From Cryobacterium ruanii (lineage in GTDB: Bacteria > Actinomycetota > Actinomycetes > Actinomycetales > Microbacteriaceae): a DNA stretch of 64,000 bases. Numbering within the stretch: the first letter of the stretch is position 1; the number at the start of each line of letters is the position of its first letter. The notes under the pieces are model-generated. The model saw nothing but the letters and a program-made list of their open reading frames with translations, ran no database searches and was not told the origin of the DNA. The translations under genes were made by a program, and so were the position numbers. The stretch covers positions 124,001-188,000 of the forward strand of contig NZ_SOHK01000009.1 in the NCBI RefSeq assembly GCF_004404055.1, read 5' to 3'. Shown here one piece after another: positions 18,613-27,920 of this stretch.

Positions 18613-19065
18613 ATGGGTGAGTTGACGCTGGAAGAATTATCCGCACGTAACATCGTTGCGGCCAACAACCTCAGCCTGAAACCGGGCCAGGAGCAATTCA
18701 TTGCGCCGGTGTCGTATTCGGTCGCCGCGTCGGTGATCAACCCGGCCACCTCATGGCAGCGCGTGGTTCTCCTCGACGGTGTCGTCGCGGGTTTCATCCA
18801 CGGTAATTTCGATCCGAACTCCGAGCACGAAGAATTTCGCGCCTGCATCTGGCGCATCAATGTCAACGCGGAAACCCAGGGGCAGGGCGTCGGCAAGTTC
18901 GCCGCCGAGGCGCTGGCCGCTGAAGCTCGCGACCGTGGCTTCGGTCACGTCAACGTCATTTGGGAGCCCGGCGCCGATGGCCCGGAGGCTTTCTTTCACC
19001 GCCTCGGTTTCGTCGATGTCGGCGAAACCCAGTACGGCGAGGTCATCGGCTCGCTGCAGCTGTAA
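18613..19065 (+). CDS. GNAT-family N-acetyltransferase
   Basis: A 150-residue acetyl-CoA-dependent acyltransferase. The acetyl-CoA loop is [21 protein letters not shown] (the Q-x-x-G-x-G type), preceded by the beta strand ACIWRINV and followed by [18 protein letters not shown], the usual C-terminal FYxxxGF element. The N-terminal helices are consistent with the GNAT fold. The substrate cannot be assigned. It is probably co-transcribed with the alkyltransferase-like gene that starts 8 bases after its stop. Confidence 0.85.
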   Translation: MGELTLEELSARNIVAANNLSLKPGQEQFIAPVSYSVAASVINPATSWQRVVLLDGVVAGFIHGNFDPNSEHEEFRACIWRINVNAETQGQGVGKFAAEALAAEARDRGFGHVNVIWEPGADGPEAFFHRLGFVDVGETQYGEVIGSLQL

Positions 19066-19073
19066 TCTTTCCG

Positions 19074-19391
19074 ATGAGTGAGCCCGACGATTTCGTGTCG
19101 CGGGTGCTCCGCGTGGTCGATTCCATCCCACCGGGTCGGGTGATGACCTACGGCGGCGTGGCCGCGCAGCTCGGCTCCCGAGCCGCTCGCGCGGTCGGGC
19201 TGGTCTTAGCCCGGTACGGCTCCGACGTGGCGTGGTGGCGGGTGATTCGCGCCGGCGGGCATCCGCCGATCGGGCATGAAGCCCAGGCACTGCCGCACTA
19301 TCGCGCCGAGAACACGCCGTTGGTCGCCCCAAAAGCGGATGCCGCGTACCGCGTCGACTACGCTGCCGCCCGCTGGTCACCGCCCACGTAA
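19074..19391 (+). CDS. alkyltransferase-like (ATL) DNA-damage recognition protein
   Basis: A 105-residue protein homologous to the DNA-binding domain of O6-methylguanine methyltransferases: IPPGRVMTYGGVAAQLGS (helix-turn-helix and Tyr/Arg finger), ARAVGLVLAR and WWRVIRAGGHPP. Active MGMTs have PCHRV with a reactive Cys; here the Cys position is Trp (VAWWRVI), so it should bind but not repair O6-alkylguanine, as in the Atl1/YbaZ family that channels lesions into nucleotide excision repair. The ATG at 19074 lies 8 bases after the GNAT stop. A terminator follows directly. Confidence 0.87.
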   Translation: MSEPDDFVSRVLRVVDSIPPGRVMTYGGVAAQLGSRAARAVGLVLARYGSDVAWWRVIRAGGHPPIGHEAQALPHYRAENTPLVAPKADAAYRVDYAAARWSPPT

Positions 19392-19420
19392 CGGTGCCGG
19401 GCTCAACCTGCCCGGCACCG
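19392..19420 (+). terminator. terminator hairpin after the GNAT-ATL pair
   Basis: An 11-bp perfect stem (CGGTGCCGGGC with GCCCGGCACCG, 7-base loop) begins immediately after the ATL stop codon, between convergent genes. Confidence 0.75.
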
Positions 19421-19451
19421 ATTCATCGCTCTGACCCTGACCCTGCGCGGA

Positions 19452-21041
19452 TCAGCCCTGGTTCGCTTCGACCGAGGCCGGTTCGATCGCACCCTGGTCG
19501 AGCCGAAACGGCGGGTATTCGTCGCGCATCAGCGCCGTGTACGTCACGACGCGGAAGACCCAACGGTTGACTCCCATGATGAAATCGAACAGCGGTCGCT
19601 GGTACCGGCCGGTGAACAGCAGGATGACCCCGGCCACCACCACGAGCACGCCGAGCAGCGACACCCCGTCGCCGCCCGAGCCTGCTCCGTCATCTCCGCG
19701 CCACGGGTAGGCCCAGGTCGACATACCGCCGACAAGCGCCGTGAGCAGCAGCAGGTGTGGGATGGCGAGGAGCCAGGACTTTACCAGCACGAGGCCGCGC
19801 GAGAGGCGCTCGGGATACACGACGTCGAAGTCGGCCGGATAGTCGGTGCGCGCGAGCGTGAACGGCGGGTAGCGGTCGGTGCCGATTGCGGAGTAGGCGT
19901 AGAACGACACCCGCCAGCTCCAGCGCAGCACGCCCACGTTGAAGTGAAAGATCGAGCGCGGGTAGCGACCGGTGAACAGGATCGCAAACGCTGCCACGAT
20001 CGTCGTCACGATGAACGCGAACCACAAGCAGGCCAGCAGCACGAAGTGCGGAATGGCCAGCAGCCACTTGACCAGCCACAGGCCGCGCGAGAGCACGGGG
20101 TCGAGGTGGCCAGTCAGCGCCGCCGGATAGATCGGCTTGAGCGACTCAGCCATCGAAACGGATGCCGGTGCTCTGGTCACCGCCACTGCGCCCATCGGCG
20201 GGGTGATCGGGGCTGTCGCATTCACTCGGCCAAAGGCGGGCGGCTGCGGTGACGCGGCTGCGTCGCCGGGCGTGCGCGGCGCCGGCGCGAGCTGCCGGCC
20301 GAGGCCGATGGCACCAACGACGACCAGGAAGACACCGATCAGAAAGAGGATACCGCCACCCACGAGAAGTCCCACCGCGATCGGTCCGAGCAGGTCGGTG
20401 TGCACGCCGGCGGCGAGATCCACTGCGACTCCCGGGCTTGCGTCTGCGTTCATGACGACGACGGACCAGTCGCCCGCAGCGGGCTTCCAGATGATCTCCT
20501 GGGTGCCGCTGCCCGAGGCAGATTGGGTCCAGAAACCTTCGTCGACGGGAGCGCCCGGTGTTTGATTTCCAGGAACGTTCAGGTAGTCGACCCGAAATGG
20601 TGTCGTCTGCACGTCGCGCAGTTCGCTGTGGTTGACGTCGGCGAGGTAGGCATCGACGTCACTTTGGGGCGCGATACCGATGAACACGTCCCGGCCGGAG
20701 TCGACCGCGGTCGCCTGCAGCCGCAGCGTGGCAATGTCGAATCCGACACCGGTCGGTACTTTGAAGTCGCTTCCGACATCGAAGTTCGGCGAGGTGATCG
20801 CATAGGAATCGACGGCGAAGGTCTCAGCCTGAGACGTGAAGTAGCCATCATCCTGCTGAGCGGCCGTCACTACAGCGAGCGCCGTTCCACCGGTGAGCAT
20901 GCCGGCTCCGACCAGCCCCAGCACGGTGCCCAGAATCAGCATGATGATCGCTCCGGGTCGTGCTCCGGAGCGTGCAGGCGGTGACACGTTGGGTTGGGAT
21001 GTTGCGGGCGGAGTCTGACGGGGTGGCGTGACACTGCTCAT
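19452..21041 (-). CDS. membrane protein with two DUF4389 domains
   Basis: Protein of 529 residues of unknown function. N-terminal Pro-rich cytoplasmic tail, one TM helix (PGAIIMLILGTVLGLVGAGM), a 170-residue external region with IWKPAAGDWSVVVMNADASP, a second TM helix, a Pro/Ala linker, then two DUF4389-like repeats. Each repeat carries LSRGLwLVKwLLAIPH, FTGRYpRsiF and RVxxYxxLxxDxYPPF. The external region resembles modules linked to lipid- or stress-related membrane proteins, but no role is assigned. The ATG at 21041 has AAAGG upstream. The upstream region contains a 34-bp tandem repeat. Confidence 0.8.
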   Translation of the reverse strand: MSSVTPPRQTPPATSQPNVSPPARSGARPGAIIMLILGTVLGLVGAGMLTGGTALAVVTAAQQDDGYFTSQAETFAVDSYAITSPNFDVGSDFKVPTGVGFDIATLRLQATAVDSGRDVFIGIAPQSDVDAYLADVNHSELRDVQTTPFRVDYLNVPGNQTPGAPVDEGFWTQSASGSGTQEIIWKPAAGDWSVVVMNADASPGVAVDLAAGVHTDLLGPIAVGLLVGGGILFLIGVFLVVVGAIGLGRQLAPAPRTPGDAAASPQPPAFGRVNATAPITPPMGAVAVTRAPASVSMAESLKPIYPAALTGHLDPVLSRGLWLVKWLLAIPHFVLLACLWFAFIVTTIVAAFAILFTGRYPRSIFHFNVGVLRWSWRVSFYAYSAIGTDRYPPFTLARTDYPADFDVVYPERLSRGLVLVKSWLLAIPHLLLLTALVGGMSTWAYPWRGDDGAGSGGDGVSLLGVLVVVAGVILLFTGRYQRPLFDFIMGVNRWVFRVVTYTALMRDEYPPFRLDQGAIEPASVEANQG

Positions 21042-21160
21042 CGCGTAGCAGCCTTTCTGGTGCGGTACAGACCGAAGGACCGAAGTTGCGATGCAAGCAT
21101 CCCGCACCTCCTTGGATCGCACTAGTGACCAAAGACCCGATAAGTTGTCCAGCTGCGGCT

Positions 21161-21228
21161 GTGCGACTTGTCTGGCCGGCCGGTGCCAGCGCCTGTGCGA
21201 CTTGTCTGGCCGGCCGGTGCCAGCGCCT
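21161..21228. repeat. 34-bp exact tandem duplication
   Basis: Two identical 34-bp units (21161-21194 and 21195-21228) are followed by the first four bases of a third. They lie between the divergent DUF4389 and cupin genes, about 35-100 bases before the cupin start. Each unit contains the palindrome GGCCGGCC. Confidence 0.9.
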
Positions 21229-21261
21229 GTGCACGGTGTCGGCCCGTGCTACCGTACTGGC

Positions 21262-21615
21262 ATGCAGAGCGATCCGGTCGTCACCAACCTTCAGTTCTAC
21301 CGGGTGATCTTCGAAAACGAGCGGGTGCGGGTTCTTGAATATCTCGACCGGCCCGGCGACGAAACCACGCCGCATCGGCACCCCGACAGTGTCATGTTCA
21401 CCCTCACCGCCTTCCAGCGGCGCCTCTCTACCGGCGGCCACTCCATCGACGTCGACCTGCCCGAGGGGGAGGCGCGGTGGCTCCCCGCCCAGGAGCATTC
21501 CGGGGCGAACATTGGCGGGACGGCCACGCACACCATTTTTGTGGAACTCAAGGAGCCTGCCCCGAATTTGCTCGCCTCCAGCTCGGCTGAGCCACTCGGT
21601 CCCCTGCCTATCTAG
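21262..21615 (+). CDS. small cupin-domain protein
   Basis: A 117-residue single-domain cupin. It has RVLEYLDRPGDETTPHRHPD (metal-binding His pair of cupin motif 1), RWLPAQEHSGANIGGTATHT (motif 2, His) and IFVELKEP. Similar stand-alone cupins are of unknown function and may bind a metal or small ligand. The ATG at MQSDPVV is preferred over a longer open frame that runs through the tandem repeat. Monocistronic, convergent with the ABC exporter genes. Confidence 0.8.
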   Translation: MQSDPVVTNLQFYRVIFENERVRVLEYLDRPGDETTPHRHPDSVMFTLTAFQRRLSTGGHSIDVDLPEGEARWLPAQEHSGANIGGTATHTIFVELKEPAPNLLASSSAEPLGPLPI

Positions 21616-21687
21616 TCCGCTTTTCGCTGATTCGCGATGCGCGGAACCTGGAGTACCGGCCGGACACGCACTGGCAATCCCCCGCGT

Positions 21688-23493
21688 CTAGACCAGGGAG
21701 TCACGCCAGGCGGCGTGCATGGTCGCGAAGCGGCCGGTTCCCGAGATGAGGTCGTTTGGGGTGCCGTCTTCCACGATGCGGCCGTGTTCCATCACGAGCA
21801 CCCGGTCGGCGATTGCCACCGTTGACAGGCGGTGCGCAATTATCACAGCCGTGCGGTCGGCAAGCAGGGTCTGCAGCGCCTCCTGCACGAGCCGTTCGCT
21901 CGGAATGTCGAGCGACGACGTGGCCTCGTCAAGTATGAGCACCGCCGGGTTGGCGAGGAATGCGCGCGCGAACGAGATCAGCTGGCGTTGCCCGGCCGAC
22001 ACCCGCCCGCCACGCTTGTTCACGTCGGTGTCGTAGCCGTTCGGCAGGCTCTCGATGAAGTCATGGGCCCCGACGGCGACCGCGGCGGTGCGGATCTCGT
22101 GGGCCGAGGCATCCGGTTTACCAATGGCGATGTTCTCAGCGACCGAGCCGCTGAACAGGTATGCCTCCTGGGTGACCATGACGATCGCTCGCCGCAGGTC
22201 CTTAGGGTGCAGATCACGCAAATCGACATCGTCAAGCCGCACCCGGCCCTCTGTCGGGTCGTAGAACCGGCTCATAAGCTTGGCGAGCGTCGATTTACCC
22301 GCTCCGGTCGACCCGACCAGCGCGATGGTCTGCCCGGCCGGTATGTCGAGGTCGAAGTGCGGCAGAATCTCCCGATCGGCCTGGTATGCGAACTGCACGT
22401 TCTCGAATCGAACCCGCCCGCGGGCCTCCCAGAGATCCACCGGGGCGACCGGATCGGGCACGCCGGGGCGTTCCTCGAGCACACCCGAGATCTTTTCAAG
22501 CGCAGCCGCTGCTGACTGGTAGGAGTTGTAGAACATCGCCATCTCCTCCATCGGGTCGAAGAACCGGCGGGTGTAGAGCAGCGTCGCGAGCAGTGCGCCG
22601 ATGGCGAGCTGACCGTCGGCCACCCGAAAACCGCCGACCAGCAGCACGGCTGCGACCGTGACGTTGCCGATGAGCACGAGTCCCGGGTCGAAGACGCCGA
22701 ACAGCTGGATCACGCGCGCGTTGACCGTACGGTAGCTTTCGACGAGCGCGCCGAACACCGTCTCGTTGTGCTTTTCGGTGCGAAAAGCCTTCACGGCACG
22801 AATACCGGTCATCGTTTCGACGAAACGCACGATCAGGCTCGCCGACGCCACGCGCGACTGTCGGAACAAGCTCTGCGACCGCACCTGGAACCAGCGGGTG
22901 AGAATAGCCAGCGGAACCAGGGCGCCGAGCAGCACGAGTCCGCTCGTGCCGTCGAGCAGCACGAGTGCGATCGCTGTGAATGACATATAGAGCATGCCCT
23001 GCACGAGTTGGTTGATGCCGGAGTCGAGCAATTCGCGAATGGCATCGAGGTCGCTGGTCTGGCGGGAGATGATGCGTCCCGAGGTGTAGGACTCGTGAAA
23101 CTCCAAGCTCAGCTTCTGCGTGTGCAGGAACACGCGCTTGCGCAGGTCGATCAGCACGGCCTGGCTCACCCGGGCGCTCAAAACGGTGTACCAGGCGATA
23201 AGGAGCGCTCCGAGCACCCCGGCGACGAGGTAGATCGCGCCGGTCGCTGCGAGCGGCATCCAGTCTTGTCGGAGCAATGCGGGCAGTCCGCGGTCGATCC
23301 CGAAGGCGATGAGCGCGGGGCCGGCAACCTGTGCGGCGGTCGAGACGACCACCACGATCATGGTGAGCACCACTTTGGCGCGCACCGGCAGCAGCAGTGA
23401 CCCGAGCAGACGCAAGGAGCGGGCCCGAATCTGCTTGCTCTCGGCCTTGGTGAAGTCGTGGCGTTCTTCGCCCTCGACGCCGGTAACGCTCAC
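21688..23493 (-). CDS. ABC exporter half-transporter, second subunit
   Basis: Membrane domain (six TM, residues about 35-330) fused to an ATPase domain, total 601 residues. Walker A is GSTGAGKST, the signature reads RVSAGQRQ in place of LSGGQ, Walker B is [13 protein letters not shown] and the switch His is in IIAHRLST. Its start overlaps the preceding half-transporter by ATGA, so the two form a coupled heterodimer of the multidrug/lipid exporter type (as in LmrCD or Rv0194-like pairs). Substrate unknown. Note the conserved catalytic Glu in DEAT here. Confidence 0.9.
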   Translation of the reverse strand: MSVTGVEGEERHDFTKAESKQIRARSLRLLGSLLLPVRAKVVLTMIVVVVSTAAQVAGPALIAFGIDRGLPALLRQDWMPLAATGAIYLVAGVLGALLIAWYTVLSARVSQAVLIDLRKRVFLHTQKLSLEFHESYTSGRIISRQTSDLDAIRELLDSGINQLVQGMLYMSFTAIALVLLDGTSGLVLLGALVPLAILTRWFQVRSQSLFRQSRVASASLIVRFVETMTGIRAVKAFRTEKHNETVFGALVESYRTVNARVIQLFGVFDPGLVLIGNVTVAAVLLVGGFRVADGQLAIGALLATLLYTRRFFDPMEEMAMFYNSYQSAAAALEKISGVLEERPGVPDPVAPVDLWEARGRVRFENVQFAYQADREILPHFDLDIPAGQTIALVGSTGAGKSTLAKLMSRFYDPTEGRVRLDDVDLRDLHPKDLRRAIVMVTQEAYLFSGSVAENIAIGKPDASAHEIRTAAVAVGAHDFIESLPNGYDTDVNKRGGRVSAGQRQLISFARAFLANPAVLILDEATSSLDIPSERLVQEALQTLLADRTAVIIAHRLSTVAIADRVLVMEHGRIVEDGTPNDLISGTGRFATMHAAWRDSLV

Positions 23494-25349
23494 AGTACTT
23501 CCTCCGCTCGGTTCGATTCTCGGCGTTCTTCGTCTTCGAGGCTGGAGATGACGAAGGTGTAGTGCGGGCTGGTCCGCAGTAGCTCAGAGTGGGTGCCAAC
23601 GGCGGTGATGCGGCCCTTTTCAAGCAGCGCCACCCGGTCGGCGAGCATGACCGTCGAAGGGCGGTGCGCCACGATGAGGGCGGTCGTGTCGACGAGTACC
23701 TCACGCAGCGCGTTCTCGACGAGCGATTCGGTGTTCACGTCGAGGGCCGACAACGGGTCGTCCAAAATCAAAACGGATGGCCGCGACGCGACGGCGCGGG
23801 CGAGCGCGAGTCGCTGCCGCTGCCCACCGGAAAGGCTCATGCCTTCCTCACCGACGAGGGTGTCGACCCCAAGCGGCAGGTCGTGCACGAACCCGGCCTG
23901 CGCGATCTGCAGGGCCTGCGCAAGCTCGGCATCCGCTTCGGGGCTCGCTTCGGCTAAATCGGCGCGACCGAGCAGCACATTGTCGCGAACGGATGCCGAG
24001 AACAGGGTCGCATCCTCGAACGCCATCGCGAGGTGCCGGCGCAGTTCCTCGCGGCTGAGCGACCGCACATCCACGCCATCGAGGGTCACCGCGCCCTCGG
24101 TCACGTCGTAGAGGCGGGTGGTGAGCGCAGTGAGCGTGGACTTTCCCGAGCCGGTGAGGCCGACGAGCGCCATGGTCTCCCCCGGTTCGAGTACGAGGTC
24201 GATGCCGTCGAGCAGGTCGGGAAAACGCTCGGGCGAGTCCGGGTAGCGAAAGTGTACGTTGTCGAACGCGAGCCGGCCGAGCGGTGCGACCAGGGTGGTC
24301 GGATCTGCCGGGTCGGTGATCTCGTTCGGGGTGTCGAGAATGTCGAAGAACCGGTCGGTGGCGGTGCGCGCGTCGAAGGTCATCGACAGCAGGAACCCAA
24401 TCGACTCCACTGGAAACCGTAGAACGGTGGCGGTCGCGAAGAACGCCAGCAACTCGCCGCCGCTCAGGTCGCCCTGGTTGGTGAGCCAGACGCCGGTAAC
24501 GAGGCACAGCGCGAACGCGACGTCAGGCACGAGCAACAGCCAGAGCCAGATGCCGGCGATGGCGCGTGCCTTCTCGATTTCGGTGCCACGCAGGCTCTCC
24601 GCCTGCGAGGCAAAGTTCTTGAGCGCGAACGAGCCGCGGCCGAACGCCTTGAGCACGCGGATGCCGTGCACAGATTCCTCGACGGCGGTCGCGAGGTCGC
24701 CGGCCTGGTCCTGGCTGCGGCGGGCGATTACCGAGTACTTCTCCTCGAAGACGTAGCCGTAGATCCAGATCGGAATGGAGCAGACGACGAAGATCACACC
24801 GAGCAGCCAGTGCATCCACAGCAGAATGGCCACACCGACCACGATGGTGAGAAAGTTGACCACGAGCAGCACAAGACCGAACGATACCCAGCGGCGAATG
24901 AGGTTGAGATCGCTTACCGCACGGGAGAGCAGCTGTCCGCTCGGCCACCGGTCATGGAAGCTCACCGGCAGGTCCTGCAGCCGGGCGTAGAGGTGGTTGC
25001 GCATTCGCGCCTCGATGTGGGTGCCGGGAGTGAGCACGAACCAGCGGCGGAGGGCGATCATGATCGCCTCGACCACGCCGAGGGCGAGCACGATCCAGAC
25101 GGCCGGCCAGATCTGGGCGGCGCTGTCGCTGCCACCCACCCCGCTGAGCGGGCCGTCGACCAGCCAGGCGAGCACCTGCGGGATAACCAGGGCAACGAGC
25201 CCGGCGAGCAGCGCGGCGACCATACCGAGATAGATGCGGGGCAGGGCCGGTTTGGCATAGGGGTAGAGCCGTTGCAGGCTGCGAAAGGTGTTAGCGCGTG
25301 CTGCGATGGTGTCCGAAGGGGGTGGTGCGGGTGGATCGGTGGCGGTCAT
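23490..25349 (-). CDS. ABC exporter half-transporter, first subunit
   Basis: A 619-residue half-transporter: Pro-rich start, six TM helices, then an ATPase with Walker [10 protein letters not shown], signature LSGGQRQRL, Walker [14 protein letters not shown] and IVAHRPST. The residue after Walker B Asp is Asp rather than the catalytic Glu (DDPLSAL), so this is the degenerate half and the partner has DEAT, a typical asymmetric heterodimeric exporter. The ATG at 25349 has AGGACTGG upstream. A palindrome lies 57-84 bases before the start and a small peptide frame precedes it, so regulation is likely local. Confidence 0.9.
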   Translation of the reverse strand: MTATDPPAPPPSDTIAARANTFRSLQRLYPYAKPALPRIYLGMVAALLAGLVALVIPQVLAWLVDGPLSGVGGSDSAAQIWPAVWIVLALGVVEAIMIALRRWFVLTPGTHIEARMRNHLYARLQDLPVSFHDRWPSGQLLSRAVSDLNLIRRWVSFGLVLLVVNFLTIVVGVAILLWMHWLLGVIFVVCSIPIWIYGYVFEEKYSVIARRSQDQAGDLATAVEESVHGIRVLKAFGRGSFALKNFASQAESLRGTEIEKARAIAGIWLWLLLVPDVAFALCLVTGVWLTNQGDLSGGELLAFFATATVLRFPVESIGFLLSMTFDARTATDRFFDILDTPNEITDPADPTTLVAPLGRLAFDNVHFRYPDSPERFPDLLDGIDLVLEPGETMALVGLTGSGKSTLTALTTRLYDVTEGAVTLDGVDVRSLSREELRRHLAMAFEDATLFSASVRDNVLLGRADLAEASPEADAELAQALQIAQAGFVHDLPLGVDTLVGEEGMSLSGGQRQRLALARAVASRPSVLILDDPLSALDVNTESLVENALREVLVDTTALIVAHRPSTVMLADRVALLEKGRITAVGTHSELLRTSPHYTFVISSLEDEERRESNRAEEVL

Positions 25350-25405
25350 GGTCCAGTCCTGATGGTGGTGCGGCCGCACCCTGCGGGGTGCAGCGGGTAC
25401 CTGTT

Positions 25406-25433
25406 GTCACCGATACCAAACGGTACCGATGAC
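25406..25433. promoter_or_regulatory. imperfect palindrome upstream of the ABC exporter, putative operator
   Basis: Arms GTCACCGATACC and GGTACCGATGAC (10 of 12 paired) are separated by 4 bases. It is located 57-84 bases before the exporter start and suggests a TetR-family-like dimer site. No regulator gene is adjacent in the window. Confidence 0.45.
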
Positions 25434-25576
25434 GGAAAACGTGTCATGAATGCGTCGTGACGCGTTGGCGAACGAGCACCGTCAGCGGTGCGGCGGTCGA
25501 TGCGTGCAAGCGGATACTAACGGGCGAGGTCACGCCGGACGCGTGCGAAGCCTGACCCTCGGGCAGAAGGAGTCGT

Positions 25577-25693
25577 TTAGCCAGCGAGGGAGGCGGTGGC
25601 ACGGCCCCTGGCTGCAATGGCCGAGGTGAACGCGCCAAAGGAAGCGCCGTCGATCGCAGTCGTTGCGAGCGTGATCGGTGCTGTCTTCGTCAT
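25577..25693 (-). CDS. putative 38-residue peptide upstream of the ABC exporter
   Basis: An ATG preceded by AGGAGG with a 5-base gap opens a 38-codon frame encoding MTKTAPITLATTAIDGASFG followed by an Ala/Ser/Thr-rich, basic C-terminal half ending SLAG. About three quarters of codons end in G or C, as in real genes here. It lies 228 bases upstream of, and in line with, the exporter pair. No signal peptide or Cys is present. It could be a regulatory leader peptide, a secreted or modified peptide handled by the exporter, or a chance frame. No family recognised. Confidence 0.4.
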   Translation of the reverse strand: MTKTAPITLATTAIDGASFGAFTSAIAARGRATASLAG

Positions 25694-25951
25694 GTCTGCC
25701 TCCTGGGCGCCTCAAGATACGTGTCGTTTGCCCCCCGGATCACGCAGCCTTCCAGAATATGGGAAAACTGGGGCAGAACGCAAGGTTTTTCTGGCGTGGC
25801 AGCATCCGCTCGCTTAGGCCAGGCCCGCTGACCGCGTTCGTCGCGTGTCGTGGTCCCGGCCTTTCACAGGCAGGCGTCACGTAGTCTGGGCTCTGCGCGT
25901 CTAGTCGGCATGGCCATGCCCCGCGCGCTCGCCCCGTTGGAAGGATTCTTC

Positions 25952-26641
25952 ATGCTGCCCACCCTGTTCGGAATCGATTTTCTCAACTCTGAGTGGCTGA
26001 TCCACTCGTTTGGATCGTTCGTGCTGCTGGGCGTCGCCGTGGTCGTGTTCGTCGAGACCGGGTTCATCGTTCTGTCGTTCCTGCCGGGTGATTCGCTTTT
26101 GTTCACCGTTGGCCTGCTCACCGCGACCGGCGTGGTGCCGCTGCCAATCTGGATGACCTGCCTGGTCGTGTTCATCGCCGCGTTCGCCGGCGACCAGCTC
26201 GCCTACGCCATCGGCCGAAAGGCGGGGCCTGCCGTGTTCTCACGGGAGAAGAATCGGTTCTTCAACCCGAAGAACGTCGAACGCACCAACGCCTTCTTCG
26301 CCAAGCACGGTGGCAAATCCATTATTCTGGCGCGTTTTCTGCCGATTTTTCGGGCATTCGTGCCGGTCGCCGCCGGAGTCGGCAAAATGCGCTACCGCAG
26401 TTTTGTGGCCTACAACGCGATCGGCGCCTTCGCCTGGGGCGTCGGCCTCACCCTCGTCGGGTTCTTTCTGGGCCAGTTCGAATTCGTCGCCAAATACTCC
26501 GAATTCTTTATCATCGGCATCATCTTGCTCTCCGGGATTCCGATTCTCACCGAGCTGACCAAGGCCGCACGCACGACGCTCAGGGACCGCCGAGCGGCCG
26601 CCCGCGTTCAGCCGACGATCCCGGCCGACCTGCGCGAATAA
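25952..26641 (+). CDS. DedA-family membrane protein
   Basis: A 229-residue membrane protein of the DedA (SNARE-associated) family, linked to lipid carrier flipping (undecaprenyl phosphate) and membrane homeostasis. It shows VFVETGFIVLSFLPGDSLLF, the family motif with acidic residues, then GDQLAYAIGRKAG, FAKHGGKSIILARFLPIFRA (the conserved FxRxxPxxR region) and VAAGVGKMRYRSFVAYNAIG. The ATG at 25952 has GGAAGGA 9 bases upstream. It ends 8 bases before the convergent dehydrogenase stop. Confidence 0.92.
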   Translation: MLPTLFGIDFLNSEWLIHSFGSFVLLGVAVVVFVETGFIVLSFLPGDSLLFTVGLLTATGVVPLPIWMTCLVVFIAAFAGDQLAYAIGRKAGPAVFSREKNRFFNPKNVERTNAFFAKHGGKSIILARFLPIFRAFVPVAAGVGKMRYRSFVAYNAIGAFAWGVGLTLVGFFLGQFEFVAKYSEFFIIGIILLSGIPILTELTKAARTTLRDRRAAARVQPTIPADLRE

Positions 26642-26649
26642 GCCCTGCG

Positions 26650-27729
26650 CTACCGGACGGCGTTCAGGCGGGTCGCGGCGAGCAACTCGGCGGCCGCGAG
26701 CGTCGTGATCTCGTTCGCGCGGGCATCAGTGAAAATCTGGGTGAGCACCAAACCGATCGCAGCGACGCGCGCGGTGATCTGCTCGAGGTCGGCGTTCGGC
26801 TCGCTCGCCAGGTCGAGGTAGACGACACCGCCGGCGTTGACGACGAAATCCGGTGCCCAGAGGATGCCCCGTGCGTCCAGCTGGGCCGCACCGGCCGGAT
26901 TCGCGAGCTGGTTGTTGGCTGCGCCGCAGACGCCGAGCACGTTCAACTGGGCAATCACGGCCGCGGTCAGCACCCCGCCGAGCCCGCACGGCACGAACAG
27001 ATCGGCATGCACCCGGTGTGCGTCGGCGACTGATACCCAGCTCGCGCCGAGCGCATCGGCCAGTGCGCGCTTCTCGGGGTTGATGTCGGTGACGGTGAGG
27101 GTGGCGCCGGCGGCGGCGAGTGTGGCGGCGAGGCGACCGCCGACTTGACCGAGGCCCGAGATCACCAGGTGACGACCGCGTACCTCGCGGCTGCCGAACA
27201 GGGCCTCCAGGGTAGATTCGATGCTCGCGTATACGCCGGCCGCGGTCGCCTCCGCCGGCTCGCCGACGCCGCCGCTCGCGGCGGGCAGTCCGCAGACGTA
27301 ACCGGTTTGTTCGGCGACGATGGCCATGAGGTCGGCACTCGTGCCGACGTCTTCGGCGGTCATGTAGGCGCCGTTCAGGCTGTCGATGGCGTCGCCGAGG
27401 TCGAGCATCGCCAGGCGCTTCTGCGCATCCGTCAGCACCGTACCGAGGGGCAGGTAGATCACCGACTTACCGCCGCCACGGTTCAGGCCGGCGGTCGCGT
27501 TCTTCAGGGTCATGGCGGCCGACAGGCGCAGGGCGTCGGCGACCGCGTCGGTCCAGCTCGCGTATTGCCAGAGGCGGGCACCGCCGAGGGCTTGGCCGAG
27601 GCGGGTGGAGTGGACGGCCACCGTGATCATCAGACCGGAGCGTTCCCCGGTCGTGATCAGCACTTTTTCATGGGACAGGGTGCTCTGCGCGAGAGAATCA
27701 AGGGCGGCAGCGGGGTGGGTGAGGGTCAT
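26650..27729 (-). CDS. leucine/valine/phenylalanine dehydrogenase
   Basis: NAD-dependent oxidative deaminase of branched-chain or aromatic amino acids, 359 residues. The N-terminal domain has SAAMTLKNATAGLNRGGGKS with the catalytic Lys, followed by TAEDVGTS. The Rossmann domain has VISGLGQVGGRLAATLAAAG, then FVPCGLGGVLTA and NNQLANP. GGAG lies 5 bases upstream of the start. Whether it prefers valine or leucine cannot be read from the sequence. It would feed branched-chain keto acids for anteiso/iso fatty acids, common in this group. Convergent with the DedA gene. Confidence 0.9.
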   Translation of the reverse strand: MTLTHPAAALDSLAQSTLSHEKVLITTGERSGLMITVAVHSTRLGQALGGARLWQYASWTDAVADALRLSAAMTLKNATAGLNRGGGKSVIYLPLGTVLTDAQKRLAMLDLGDAIDSLNGAYMTAEDVGTSADLMAIVAEQTGYVCGLPAASGGVGEPAEATAAGVYASIESTLEALFGSREVRGRHLVISGLGQVGGRLAATLAAAGATLTVTDINPEKRALADALGASWVSVADAHRVHADLFVPCGLGGVLTAAVIAQLNVLGVCGAANNQLANPAGAAQLDARGILWAPDFVVNAGGVVYLDLASEPNADLEQITARVAAIGLVLTQIFTDARANEITTLAAAELLAATRLNAVR

Positions 27730-27872
27730 GGAGACTCCATTGTTTCGGGCATTGTGGGCCGGATGCGACGGCGCCGGTGTGTGGCATCGCCGTTACCAGA
27801 ATATCTGGAGTCAGCACCGGAAGAAACAGTTCGTCGAGCATTCCGCGGGCAAGACCAGCCACCGGGTATGCA

Positions 27873-27907
27873 AAAAGCACCCTCGATTCAACATCGACGG
27901 TGCTTTT
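27873..27907. terminator. bidirectional terminator after purH
   Basis: Arms 27873-27886 and 27894-27907 pair at 13 of 14 positions with a 7-base loop and are flanked by A and T runs, a classical intrinsic terminator on the minus strand 13 bases after the purH stop. Confidence 0.88.
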
Positions 27908-27920
27908 CTTGCGTTTGTGG

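Noticed and set aside
25530-25715. 61-codon minus-strand frame overlapping the 38-codon peptide
   Set aside because: No ribosome binding site and Arg/Pro/His-rich shadow composition; the 38-codon frame has AGGAGG.
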